The notes below the pieces were generated by a model that saw only the letters and a list, made by a program, of their open reading frames with translations, was not told where the DNA came from and did not search any database. A DNA stretch of 51,652 nt from Bryobacterales bacterium. Lineage in GTDB: Bacteria > Acidobacteriota > Terriglobia > Bryobacterales > Bryobacteraceae. How positions within the stretch are numbered: the stretch's first letter is position 1; each line of letters starts with the position of its first letter. The DNA lies in contig JAEUQE010000031.1 of NCBI GenBank assembly GCA_016789785.1, forward strand, positions 1 to 51,652, in the 5' to 3' direction. The position numbers and the translations under genes were made by a program. Positions 26,777 through 34,791 of this stretch are shown in pieces.

Positions 26777-27169
26777 ATGAGGAATGCTACCTGCGAACTC
26801 AACATCAAAAGGGAAGAAGTGACGGCGCACCTCGAACGGATCCTCGCCGGCCGTCGCTTCGCCTTGGCGGAGCGCAACGGGCGGTTTCTCCGTTATGTGG
26901 TGGAAGCCACTCTCGATGGCAAGTCCGGAGAGATCAAGGAAACCGTCATCGCCACCGAAGTCTACGGACGGCGTGCCGACTACGATCCGAAGGCCGACTC
27001 GATTGTCCGAGTGGAAGCCACCCGGCTCCGCCAGAAACTCCATAGTTACTACCAGAGCGAAGGCCAGGGCGATGCAATCCGTATTCACATTCCGTGCGGA
27101 ACCTACGTCCCAAGATTTGAGTTAATCCCTCCGGAGGCATCGGATCTGTCCAGCGGGATCGCCGCGTAG
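26777..27169 (+). CDS. Small protein equal to the N-terminal module of acidobacterial TPR/cyclase-like regulators
   Basis: A 130-residue cytoplasmic protein. It reads HLERILAGRRFALAERNGRF, LRYVVEATLDGKSGEIKETV, IATEVYGRRADYDPKADSIV, RVEATRLRQKLHSYY and IHIPCGTYVPRF. I recognise this as the N-terminal module found before TPR or TolB-like repeats in many acidobacterial regulators, where it resembles a DNA-binding winged helix; that function is inferred. Here it stands alone, ending at GIAA with a stop at 27167-27169, before the convergent tadC gene. It may be a free-standing regulator or the remnant of a larger gene. No good ribosome binding site precedes the ATG; the 157 bases upstream hold the GGTGAACACC repeats and a CATAAT box at about 26758. 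Confidence 0.6.
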   Translation: MRNATCELNIKREEVTAHLERILAGRRFALAERNGRFLRYVVEATLDGKSGEIKETVIATEVYGRRADYDPKADSIVRVEATRLRQKLHSYYQSEGQGDAIRIHIPCGTYVPRFELIPPEASDLSSGIAA

Positions 27170-27199
27170 ACGGTGCGCCTAGGGCAGGGCGGATGGGAA

Positions 27200-28114
27200 T
27201 CAGAACCCGCCCGTGCTGAAGAACTTCTTTACCGCCAACACGGCGGGGCCGAGCGTCACCACCAGAATGGCCGGGAAGACCAGAAAGAACAGGGGGAACA
27301 CGAGCTTTACCGTCAGCTTGCGTGCCGACTCCTGAGCCTTCTGCCGGAATCGGATGCGGAGAAACTTTGAGTGCTGGCGCAAAGTCGGTGCAAGGCTCGA
27401 TCCGAAGCGGTCCGCGTCCGTCATCAACTGGCAGAGCTTCAGCAACTCGGGTTCACTATTCCTTTCGGCCATGTTCTGCAGAGCCTCGGCACGACCGCTG
27501 GCCAGGCGCGCTTCGACATGCGCCTGCGCGAACTCCTCGGCCAGGTCGGGCAACAGAGTGCGCAATCCGCGGCTGGCCGCCAGCAGAGCCTGATCGAGCG
27601 ATTGGCCTGCCTCCAGACTCATCACAATCAGGTCGAGGGCGGGGGGCAGCGCCCGCCGCAGCCGTTCATTCCGAGCCTTGATGTAGGCATCCAGCACGCG
27701 TTCCGGAATCAGGAAGCCGAGGCCCATGCCGCACATCAGCCCCGAGAGCCATGCGCCGGAATTGAAGATGATCACCAGGATGCACAGGATCAGCCCAAGC
27801 GTGATCGCCGATGCGCACTTCAGTCCGAAGTACAGTTTGTGGGCCGATGGTCCCCGGTAGCCCGCATAGCGCAGCCGCCTCTGAAGAGTCGCCCGGCTTG
27901 CTTCGCTCGACGGCATCGCTTCGCCAAGCCACGAAAACAAGTCAAGCAAGGCACCGCGGGTTGAGAAGCCGCTCGCCGGCTCATCCACCAACGGCCCCAG
28001 ATTACGAGGTTCTTCCGCCGATGCCTGGCGCCGCACCCACGCGTAGCCAACTGCGCACACAGTACCAAGCACGAACACGAAGAACCCTACCAGGAGCATC
28101 GCTGGCTGTGTCAT
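27200..28114 (-). CDS. tadC: Tad/Flp pilus inner-membrane protein TadC (T2SS F family)
   Basis: A 304-residue membrane protein from ATG 28114. It has an N-terminal transmembrane segment (MLLVGFFVFVLGTVCAVGYAWV) and then the T2SF domain: LPPALDLIVMSLEAGQSLDQALLAASRGL, LASGRAEALQNMAERN, KLCQLMTDADRFGSSLAPTL. It ends in LTVKLVFPLFFLVFPAILVVTLGP. TadB and TadC form the inner-membrane platform of the tight-adherence pilus. It overlaps tadB by four bases (ATGA). No terminator is evident before the convergent regulator-like gene 30 bases away. Confidence 0.88.
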   Translation of the reverse strand: MTQPAMLLVGFFVFVLGTVCAVGYAWVRRQASAEEPRNLGPLVDEPASGFSTRGALLDLFSWLGEAMPSSEASRATLQRRLRYAGYRGPSAHKLYFGLKCASAITLGLILCILVIIFNSGAWLSGLMCGMGLGFLIPERVLDAYIKARNERLRRALPPALDLIVMSLEAGQSLDQALLAASRGLRTLLPDLAEEFAQAHVEARLASGRAEALQNMAERNSEPELLKLCQLMTDADRFGSSLAPTLRQHSKFLRIRFRQKAQESARKLTVKLVFPLFFLVFPAILVVTLGPAVLAVKKFFSTGGF

Positions 28115-29079
28115 AGGCGGATGTCCACGAGCTTGCGAATAATGAAATGAGCAGCGATGAGCCCGCCCGCCGCACACATCAGCAGAATCCGTCCGAGTTC
28201 TTCTTCATACAACGGCCGCATGAAGTCGGGAGCCACGGCGAACATGGCAAGACCAACCACAATCGGCAGCGCGGTCAGGATGTAGCCCGCAAATCTTCCC
28301 TGCGAAGAAACCGATCGAACCTCTCCGCGCAGCGCCCACGCCTCCCGCATGTTTTCGGCGAACTTCTCCAATACCTCGCTGAGATCACCGCCCGCCCGGC
28401 TCTGAACCTGCACGGCGGCGACGAAGAGATGTACCTCCTGAATCGGCAGACGCTCCGCCAGGCCGACCAGCGCCTGTTCCCATGGCAACCCAAGCGCGCT
28501 TTCATTGACGGCCCGCGCCAGCTCTTTCCGTAAGGGGTTCTTGGCCTGACGCGCCACGTTCTCAATCGCGCCTGCGAACGCGTAACCCGCGCGCATCGCT
28601 CGTGCCACCGATTCCATCGCCTCCGGGAACTGTTCCTCGATCTTACGGAGCCGCTTGTTCCGCAATCCCCGAATGTAGAGGTAGGGGAGCAATGCCACGA
28701 GCGCCGTAATTGCGATTAGCGCCCACATCGGAATCCAGGCGATGATACTGAACAGCGACATCCCAATCGCACCGCTCAACAACATCGCCGCAAACACCCG
28801 GCCCACCGACCAGTTCAGATCGGCCTGCTCCAGCGTGTTCTGGATCGCCTCCACGAAATCGAGTTTCCCGAGAAGCCAGTTGACCGCCGAAATCGTGCTC
28901 AGTTCCGTCTCCTCGACGACAAGGGTCTCTTCGTCATCTGAGATAAGCCGGACATAGACTGGCGGTTCCTGTACCTCCTCCGCCGCTCCGAATCGATCTT
29001 GCAGAGTCCGTGCCGCCACCACCGCAATCGCAGCCAGGAGGAAGGTGCCCAGGAACACCGTGATCACCGTGAACGTCAT
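28111..29079 (-). CDS. tadB: Tad/Flp pilus inner-membrane protein TadB (T2SS F family)
   Basis: A 322-residue membrane protein starting at ATG 29079, with an N-terminal transmembrane segment and a cytoplasmic linker rich in acidic residues. Two adjacent membrane segments precede the T2SF domain: EEQFPEAMESVARAMRAGYAFAGAIENVA, LPWEQALVGLAERLPIQEVHLFVAAVQVQSRAGGDLSEVLEKFA. The C-terminus is again hydrophobic. It partners TadC, whose gene overlaps it by four bases, and starts four bases after the CpaB-like gene. The usual ATPase gene tadA and tadZ are not between these genes, so the locus is shortened or rearranged. Confidence 0.88.
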   Translation of the reverse strand: MTFTVITVFLGTFLLAAIAVVAARTLQDRFGAAEEVQEPPVYVRLISDDEETLVVEETELSTISAVNWLLGKLDFVEAIQNTLEQADLNWSVGRVFAAMLLSGAIGMSLFSIIAWIPMWALIAITALVALLPYLYIRGLRNKRLRKIEEQFPEAMESVARAMRAGYAFAGAIENVARQAKNPLRKELARAVNESALGLPWEQALVGLAERLPIQEVHLFVAAVQVQSRAGGDLSEVLEKFAENMREAWALRGEVRSVSSQGRFAGYILTALPIVVGLAMFAVAPDFMRPLYEEELGRILLMCAAGGLIAAHFIIRKLVDIRL

Positions 29080-29083
29080 GCTG

Positions 29084-30481
29084 TCAGACCCTCGGAGCAA
29101 GCTTCGGCGTCACCAACAGAATCAGGCCGTGTCCCTCCTGGACGGGCGCGCGCCCGGGGAATAACTTCTCCCATAACGCTGGCGTGTCTGGCTGCGACAC
29201 CAGACCCTTCACAAGGAAGCTCTGTCCACTTCCGACTTCAATCTCCGTTTCGACCCGCCGTGTGGCCATACCACTCTGGTTCGGATACGTGACTTCGGGA
29301 TTCACTCGCAACCGCACTTTCGGCCCGGCCTGAGCGATCGGCGCAAATTGCACACGCAACCCGTAGCGGTTCTCATTGAAACTCCACTGCGCCCCTGCGA
29401 GCATCTTGTAACTCACCAGAAGCCGTGAGGAGGCGAGCGTTTCCACAGCCTTCTCGCTTTCCCACTTCTGCCAGACTGCTTCAAGGCCAGCATCGGGTCG
29501 CACGGCGGCAACTTGCAGGCTCTCATCGGGCTGGGTCGCCGATCCGTCCAATTTCGACGACAGTTCCTTTTCGGCCTGACCGCCGATCCCAGCCAGCCGG
29601 ACCAGGAGCTGAACTTCGCTCTGTCCACGCTTGGCCCCCGGTCCAAAGGCTGCCGGGGCATTTGCAGGAGCCGGTTTCGCGGGATCCCCAGACGTAGGCG
29701 CCAGCGCCGAAGCGGGCGCGACCGCCGAAGGAGGCACGGTCACCGGAGCAACGCCGGGCGGGGCCACCATTCCGGGACTGAACACCGAAGTCAGGCCAAC
29801 GGCGCCCAAGTTGTCTCTTTTCTGATCTATGGGGTTGCGCAGCACCACGCGCACTTTGGCCGTGGAATCGGCCAGGCCAAGCACCGCCGCCTCGCGAGGA
29901 TTCGCGAGCAGCGTTAGCACCTGCGCACGGCCGGACTGACCTTCAGGTGGAACGGTCAGCACTTGCATATTCTCCAACACCGTCCGGATATGCGGCTCGT
30001 GATATTGCCCAGTGTTGACGGACGCGACCACCTGCACGTCCACCTTCAATCCCGGCTTCAGCATCGAGACTACGCCACTGGAATCCTGCACCTGGATGGA
30101 CACTGCTCGCATGCCTTCCGGAATCCCGAGACCACCGCTCTCCTTCGATCCGCCGTCGCGCTGACCGAGGTGCCCCTGCGTGATCAGTTCGTTCTCGGCC
30201 AAAGCAATTGCGACAACCTTGCCCGCGGCTTCCTCCGGACTCGGGATCGCTCCGGCTGGACGTACCTCGGAAGCCCACGGCACTGTCTTGACGTCTCCTG
30301 CATTTAGGATGGTGCCGGAAGGAATCGCCCTTGCCGCCACGACTACGGTCCCAGTCGCTTTGACCGATGTCGCCGAGTCAAGCTGGCCGACGAACAGTCC
30401 GTAGAAAATCCCCGTGGACAGGATTGCCACGATGAACGCCACACCGAATAGAGGAACTAAGCTCTTTTTCTTCGCAGACAT
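29084..30481 (-). CDS. cpaB: CpaB-like pilus assembly protein fused to a secretin-like C-terminal segment
   Basis: A 465-residue protein with an N-terminal membrane anchor (FGVAFIVAILSTGIFYGLFVG). The SAF domain follows (VVVAARAIPSGTILNAGDVKTVPW, AIALAENELITQGHL), then the CpaB/RcpC core (VSIQVQDSSGVVSMLKPGLKVDVQVVAS, AQVLTLLANPREAAVLGLA). A Pro/Ala-rich linker spans about 245-285. The last 180 residues look like the end of a secretin: VRLRVNPEVTYPNQSG, RRVETEIEVGSGQSFLVKGLV, LILLVTPKL. Normally a separate CpaC secretin carries these motifs. Whether this part forms a pore or only docks to one is not clear. It is the first gene of the tad group, with 131 bases before it. Confidence 0.8.
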   Translation of the reverse strand: MSAKKKSLVPLFGVAFIVAILSTGIFYGLFVGQLDSATSVKATGTVVVAARAIPSGTILNAGDVKTVPWASEVRPAGAIPSPEEAAGKVVAIALAENELITQGHLGQRDGGSKESGGLGIPEGMRAVSIQVQDSSGVVSMLKPGLKVDVQVVASVNTGQYHEPHIRTVLENMQVLTVPPEGQSGRAQVLTLLANPREAAVLGLADSTAKVRVVLRNPIDQKRDNLGAVGLTSVFSPGMVAPPGVAPVTVPPSAVAPASALAPTSGDPAKPAPANAPAAFGPGAKRGQSEVQLLVRLAGIGGQAEKELSSKLDGSATQPDESLQVAAVRPDAGLEAVWQKWESEKAVETLASSRLLVSYKMLAGAQWSFNENRYGLRVQFAPIAQAGPKVRLRVNPEVTYPNQSGMATRRVETEIEVGSGQSFLVKGLVSQPDTPALWEKLFPGRAPVQEGHGLILLVTPKLAPRV

Positions 30482-30577
30482 GAAGGCCCTTCGCGCGGGC
30501 GGACCGCATGTTATGCCCGCACACCCCGTCTATCGGCGGAAAACCGAACAGACGTTAGAGCGTGCTCCGCGAAGAAT

Positions 30578-30611
30578 GCCCGCGCCGGCGGGTGCCTATT
30601 CGCGCGCGGGC
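30578..30611 (-). terminator. GC-rich hairpin after ybjQ-like gene
   Basis: GCCCGCGC and GCGCGGGC form a perfect eight base-pair stem just after the YbjQ-like stop, with an 18-base loop and no clear T-run. It could end that transcript before the downstream pilus genes or be structural. Confidence 0.35.
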
Positions 30612-30612
30612 G

Positions 30613-30936
30613 CTATTCCAGGAATACCGCGGTCCCTGACGCGCTCACCATTAACATCGTGCCCTGACCCGGCGAGATCTCCTCGAAATCCAAGTCCACG
30701 CCGATCACTGCGTTGGCCCCAAGCGACTGCGCTTGCTGCGCCATCTCCGCCACCGCGATCTCGCGGGCCTTCCGCAACTCGCCTTCATAGGCGCCCGACC
30801 GGCCGCCCACCAGGTCACGGATCCCCGCAAACAGATCCTTGAAGAGATTTGCGCCCAGAATCGCCTCGCCCGTCACCAGACCGAGGTAACGTGCCACCTT
30901 CCGGCCTTCCACTGTGCTTGTCGTTGTGATTAGCAT
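30613..30936 (-). CDS. YbjQ/DUF74 family protein
   Basis: A 107-residue protein of the YbjQ (heavy-metal-binding, PF01906-like) family. It begins [34 protein letters not shown] and ends [20 protein letters not shown] followed by [14 protein letters not shown]. Members form pentameric small-barrel assemblies of unknown function. Two short frames in the other direction are shadows. It is divergent from the pectate lyase gene with only 39 bases between starts. Confidence 0.9.
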   Translation of the reverse strand: MLITTTSTVEGRKVARYLGLVTGEAILGANLFKDLFAGIRDLVGGRSGAYEGELRKAREIAVAEMAQQAQSLGANAVIGVDLDFEEISPGQGTMLMVSASGTAVFLE

Positions 30937-30975
30937 GCTTCTTGATCGTAGCAGGGTGGTGATAGATTAGTCGGC

Positions 30976-32610
30976 ATGCTTCTGCTTGCAATGCTGCTCG
31001 CTCCTGCCTTCGCCCAGAACCCTTCGAAGGCTGACGCGCTCGCCGCGATGAAGAAAGCCGCAACCTTTTACAAGGAAAAGGTGTCCACCCATGGCGGATA
31101 TCACTTCACTTATACCGACGATCTGAGTTACGGACGCTCGGAGTCGAGTGAAACGCCCAATCGCGTCGAACTCCAGCGCGAAGGCACTCCTCGCGTCGGC
31201 ATGGCGTATCTCGAAGCTTACGACGCCACCGCCGACCGTTTCTATCTCGACGCCGCCCGCTCCGTCGCGCTGACCCTTGTGAAAGGACAGCTCTGTTCCG
31301 GTGGTTGGGACTACTGGATCGAGTTCGATCCCGAACAGCGCAGGCGGTTCCCCTACCGCGCGGACGGCAACTGCGGCTCTCCGAAGATCCGCGCCGCAGC
31401 CACCACTACATTCGATGACAACGTATCGCAGGCAAATCTCCGCTTTCTCATGAGAACCGACCGTGCCCTGAACTTTCAGGACCCGGCAATCCACGAAGCC
31501 GCGCTCTTCGCTCTCGACGGCCTCATCCAGGCCCAGTACCCCGTCGGGGCATGGCCGCAAAGATACTCCGAGTTTCCGGACCCCGCGAAGTTCCCGGTGA
31601 AGAAAGCAAGTTACCCAGCCGCGTGGCCTCGTAAGTGGCCCGGCGAGAATTACCGCCATCACTACACGTTCAACGACAATTCCATTGCTGACTGCATTGA
31701 CACGATGCTGGAAGCGGCCCGGATTTACAACGAACCGAAGTATCTTGCCTCCGCCGAAAAAGGAGGACAGTTCATCCTGCTGGCCCAGATGCCTGACCCT
31801 CAGCCCGCATGGGCCCAGCAGTACGACCTCGATATGCACCCCACCTGGGCCCGCGTCTTCGAGCCGCCGTCGGTCACGGGCGGGGAATCCCAAGGCATTC
31901 TGCGAATGTTAATGGTCCTCTACCGCGAGACGGGCAACCGGAAGTATCTCGAACCTATCCCCCGTGCGCTTGAGTATCTCAAACGGTCAACCCTGCAACC
32001 CGCCGCTTCTCCCTCGGAAATCCGCCGCCGCGTAGGACCGGGCCCCACGCTCGCGCGATTTTACGAATTGCAGACAAATAGGCCACTATACATCACAAAA
32101 GGTACGATGATCAATGTCAAAGGATTCCCCTCGTCCCGGCCCGATGGCTATGAGTTGAGTTATTCTGATGAGTCCGTAATTACTCACTACGGTGTCCTCG
32201 TGAGCGGCAACGGTCTGAACGAGATCGAAGCCGAACACCAGCGGGTTTCCACCGCCGGCGACCCGGCGAAACTCCGGCGATCCGTCCGCCTTCACGGTCT
32301 TTCTCCCTGGAGCGAACGGCAGCGCCCTTCCCGCGCAACTCCGGCAAAAGTACAGGCTCTGATAGATTCCATGGACCCCCGAGGCGCATGGGTGGAGGAC
32401 GGCGTCATCGGAAAAGCCGACCGCATCGTCAATGTCTTCGCCGCCAAGCCCATGGTCCTGATGATCAACAAAAAGCCGGTGCAGATTTCCGAAAACGATA
32501 CGATTGAGTTATTCCAGGGGCCACAGCCGCCTCGAACCCGAGTTCTACGATCTGCGGCGTTCGCCGCGAACCTGGAAACCCTGGCCGCCTATGTCGCCAC
32601 GCTGAAGTAG
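30976..32610 (+). CDS. Secreted pectate lyase of the PL10 type
   Basis: A 544-residue secreted enzyme with a short signal peptide (MLLLAMLLAPAFAQ) that cleaves polygalacturonate by beta-elimination. Family motifs are GAWPQRYSEFPDP, HHYTFNDNSIADCIDTMLEAARIY, FILLAQMPDPQPAWAQQYD and HPTWARVFEPPSVTGGESQG. The last carries an invariant Arg and Asp/Glu region of the alpha/alpha-toroid lyases. The N-terminal part (DALAAMKKAATFYKEKVSTHGGYHFTYTDD) is longer than in the plain PL10 domain, and a C-terminal tail of about 110 residues has no named domain. It suggests growth on plant cell-wall pectin, consistent with a soil acidobacterium. No strong ribosome binding site is seen. Confidence 0.82.
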   Translation: MLLLAMLLAPAFAQNPSKADALAAMKKAATFYKEKVSTHGGYHFTYTDDLSYGRSESSETPNRVELQREGTPRVGMAYLEAYDATADRFYLDAARSVALTLVKGQLCSGGWDYWIEFDPEQRRRFPYRADGNCGSPKIRAAATTTFDDNVSQANLRFLMRTDRALNFQDPAIHEAALFALDGLIQAQYPVGAWPQRYSEFPDPAKFPVKKASYPAAWPRKWPGENYRHHYTFNDNSIADCIDTMLEAARIYNEPKYLASAEKGGQFILLAQMPDPQPAWAQQYDLDMHPTWARVFEPPSVTGGESQGILRMLMVLYRETGNRKYLEPIPRALEYLKRSTLQPAASPSEIRRRVGPGPTLARFYELQTNRPLYITKGTMINVKGFPSSRPDGYELSYSDESVITHYGVLVSGNGLNEIEAEHQRVSTAGDPAKLRRSVRLHGLSPWSERQRPSRATPAKVQALIDSMDPRGAWVEDGVIGKADRIVNVFAAKPMVLMINKKPVQISENDTIELFQGPQPPRTRVLRSAAFAANLETLAAYVATLK

Positions 32611-32635
32611 CAAAGCAAACTGGACGGAGTCAGCC

Positions 32636-33468
32636 ATGTTCCCAGCAATCCACGAAGTTCCTGATAGTTACTGCGACCTCGATAAGTTCTTCCGGTTCAC
32701 GCATCAAGTCAGCTTCGCGTTGTACGAGATCGTGAAAGACCGCCACAAAGACTACCGTCTCCCAGGCGGATTCGAGGAACTCTCCGGGCAGCGAGGCCAA
32801 ATCGCTTCCAACCGCTCCATCGCCGCCGCGCTGACTCTTCTCGATGCCGCCGCCGACCTCCGCGATCTGCACCTGAAGTACGAGAGCCTCCATTCCGATC
32901 CCGAACAGGAGATCCTCGCCACGAGGTTCCGCGAATTCGAGGCGAATCCCGGCAAATATCACATCGACCCGGGCGAGGCTCACGTCCTGCGTGAATTTGA
33001 CACGCGGTGCCTTCGGCAGTTCGTCGCGCCGGTGCCGGTGTTCGTGGCACTTCGCAAATCGGTGCCTACTTACGTCTCCGGCGCTTCGCCCACCGTGCTT
33101 CAGCCATGGATTGATGAGTACCATGAGCAGACACTTTCGCTGCCGGACACGGGCCATGGCTGGTATCACGAGATCTACGGCTGGCTGGCGGACCTCCGCG
33201 AAACACTGCCGCAACTTGCCAGGGTGACTCCCCGGCTCGCCGCCAGGCTCTGCGCGAGTCGCTGCACCTGCTTGGCAAAGTGCTTCTGTTCGACGAGGTG
33301 CTGGAGCGGAATCTCGCCCGGAATCTGACCGCGCTACACGAGTATCTCAAGCGATGGGGCGCCTCACTCGGCATTCCTCCACACCCGATGCCCCGGCGCA
33401 AGTTCGAAGGCGACGAGTATCGCGAGATCGCGACCCGCTACGCGTGGTCCATTTTCTCCGTCGACTGA
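32636..33468 (+). pseudogene. Unknown all-helical protein with an apparent frameshift
   Basis: No known domain is recognised. Frame one from ATG 32636 (MFPAIHEVPDSYCDLDKFF) runs in credible protein sequence to about 33230 (DLRETLPQLARVTP) and then turns into Cys/Arg-rich nonsense ending at 33328. From about 33235 the next frame reads ARRQALRESLHLLGKVLLF, DEVLERNLARNLTALHEYLK, RWGASLGIPPHPMPRRKFEG and on to the stop at 33468. Together they would give about 277 residues. The shift lies near GACTCCCCGG (33226-33235), a short C run, and corresponds to a minus-one slip or a single base change. It is either a sequencing error, a real inactivation or, less likely, recoding. It starts 25 bases after the pectate lyase stop. 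Confidence 0.6.
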
Positions 33469-33472
33469 CAGC

Positions 33473-33492
33473 ACCTGCGCGATGCTTCGCAG
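33473..33492. terminator. Short hairpin between convergent genes
   Basis: CCTGCG and CGCAGG form a six base-pair stem with an eight-base loop between the convergent frameshifted gene and fdhE. There is no T-run, so a termination role is only possible. Confidence 0.25.
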
Positions 33493-33501
33493 GCAGACGG
33501 C

Positions 33502-34161
33502 TTACAAGCCCGCCCAGTTGGGAAAGATCTTCGTGTACCCGTGATCCAGAGCCCAGATGTCCAGTGGTTGCGCCGCCAGTTCGTCCGCCTCCGGAACAAG
33601 GTCCGGATCCTTCCCTGCATCCACAATGTGAAAGTAAGTGAAACATTCACCGCATGTTTGCGTCGTGATCGCCGGATACTCGGGTGCGGAATAGAATTCG
33701 ATCGCCTCGCTCTCGCAGACCGGGCAGGTTCTCCGGCTGGCAGACCACTCGGACCGGCACAGACTGCAGGCGAGCGTAAGCGCCGCCCCTTCGCCCACCG
33801 GCCGCAGGACACCCAACTGCGCGGGATGCCCGCAGCGTGGACACGCCGGCTTCACCGAACTGGTCACCACGGGCGCATCTGGCGGATGCTGTTCCAGCAG
33901 GATTCGGGCGTGGATGCTGCTGAGCCTGAATGGATCGGGGAGCCGCAAATAGCTCTCCACGTCAGCGTCAGTCGCAACCGCGCTCGCCAGCGGTTCCGGA
34001 GCAACTCGCCGGAGTAACCCGTGGATTTCCGGCAGATCCAGTCCTTTGCTCTGAGCTTCCGAGATGGCGGCGAGAAACTCGAGCGGCTCCGCGGAGGCTG
34101 GGTATTTTGCAGCCAACTTCCGGGCCCGTGCGGCGCGTAACTCGAAACGCTGTTTGTCCAA
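33502..34161 (-). CDS. fdhE: Formate dehydrogenase accessory protein FdhE
   Basis: A 219-residue cytoplasmic zinc/iron-binding protein needed for maturation of formate dehydrogenases. The N-terminal DKQRFELRAARARKLAAKYP corresponds to the conserved start of the E. coli family member after its N-terminal extension. The C-terminal half has four CxxC pairs: CPRCGHPAQLG, CSLCRSEWS, CPVCESEAI and CGECFTYFHIVDAGKDPDLVP. The TTG at 34161 is two bases after the fdnI stop, with GGGAAG upstream as ribosome binding site; no ATG nearby fits. It is the last gene of the fdn operon. Confidence 0.88.
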   Translation of the reverse strand: MDKQRFELRAARARKLAAKYPASAEPLEFLAAISEAQSKGLDLPEIHGLLRRVAPEPLASAVATDADVESYLRLPDPFRLSSIHARILLEQHPPDAPVVTSSVKPACPRCGHPAQLGVLRPVGEGAALTLACSLCRSEWSASRRTCPVCESEAIEFYSAPEYPAITTQTCGECFTYFHIVDAGKDPDLVPEADELAAQPLDIWALDHGYTKIFPNWAGL

Positions 34162-34163
34162 TC

Positions 34164-34790
34164 TTACTTCCCGGTGACTTCGCGGTACCACTTGCCGTGA
34201 TGTGACTTCGCCCATCCGGGACGCACCCAACCTTTGGTCATCGCGCGCAGTGCGCCCGGCACCACCAGAGTGCTCATGTAAATATGCACGATAATCGCCC
34301 CCAGTGATGCCACCGCGCCCAAGGGATGGATGAGTACAGCAGCCAGACGCAGCGGTCTCGGCATCACGTCCGGAAACCAAAGCACCACGCCACTCGCAAA
34401 AAGCACCAGCGCGCTCATCGTCTGCACCCAAAACAACATCTTTTGGCCCGCGTTGAACCGGCCCGACTCCGGAACACCTTCCTCATCGTGCATCGCGTAC
34501 CGATGGCCGGCGGCCAGCCACACGCGGTCATCGGCATCCAGCGTCATTTGCCGGACCCACTTGGCAAAGAGGAAGCCGAGCATCAGCCCAAAGATCGTTC
34601 CGCCGATGGGGTGCCAGGCGCGCACGGTCTCCCCTCCACCAAACACGCCGGCCATCCAGTAAAATCGGTGGGACCACAAAGACAGTCCACTGAGTCCGGA
34701 GTACAGAAAACAAATCGCTACCATCCAGTGCGCCACCCGCTCAGCTGCGACAAAGCGTTCAAGACGTGGTTTCGGATCGGCAGTCTTCAT
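34164..34790 (-). CDS. fdnI: Formate dehydrogenase-N gamma subunit, cytochrome b
   Basis: A 208-residue membrane cytochrome b556 that passes electrons from the iron-sulfur subunit to quinone. ATG 34790 is chosen because GAGG lies nine bases upstream; an upstream ATG at 34799 overlaps the fdnH stop. Four hydrophobic segments are seen: AHWMVAICFLYSGLSGLSLW, IGGTIFGLMLGFLFAKWV, MLFWVQTMSALVLFASGVVLW and AVASLGAIIVHIYMS. Heme-ligand candidate histidines lie in ERVAHW, AWHPIGG, IHPLGA and IVHIYMS. It follows fdnH by one base and precedes fdhE. Confidence 0.9.
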   Translation of the reverse strand: MKTADPKPRLERFVAAERVAHWMVAICFLYSGLSGLSLWSHRFYWMAGVFGGGETVRAWHPIGGTIFGLMLGFLFAKWVRQMTLDADDRVWLAAGHRYAMHDEEGVPESGRFNAGQKMLFWVQTMSALVLFASGVVLWFPDVMPRPLRLAAVLIHPLGAVASLGAIIVHIYMSTLVVPGALRAMTKGWVRPGWAKSHHGKWYREVTGK

Positions 34791-34791
34791 G

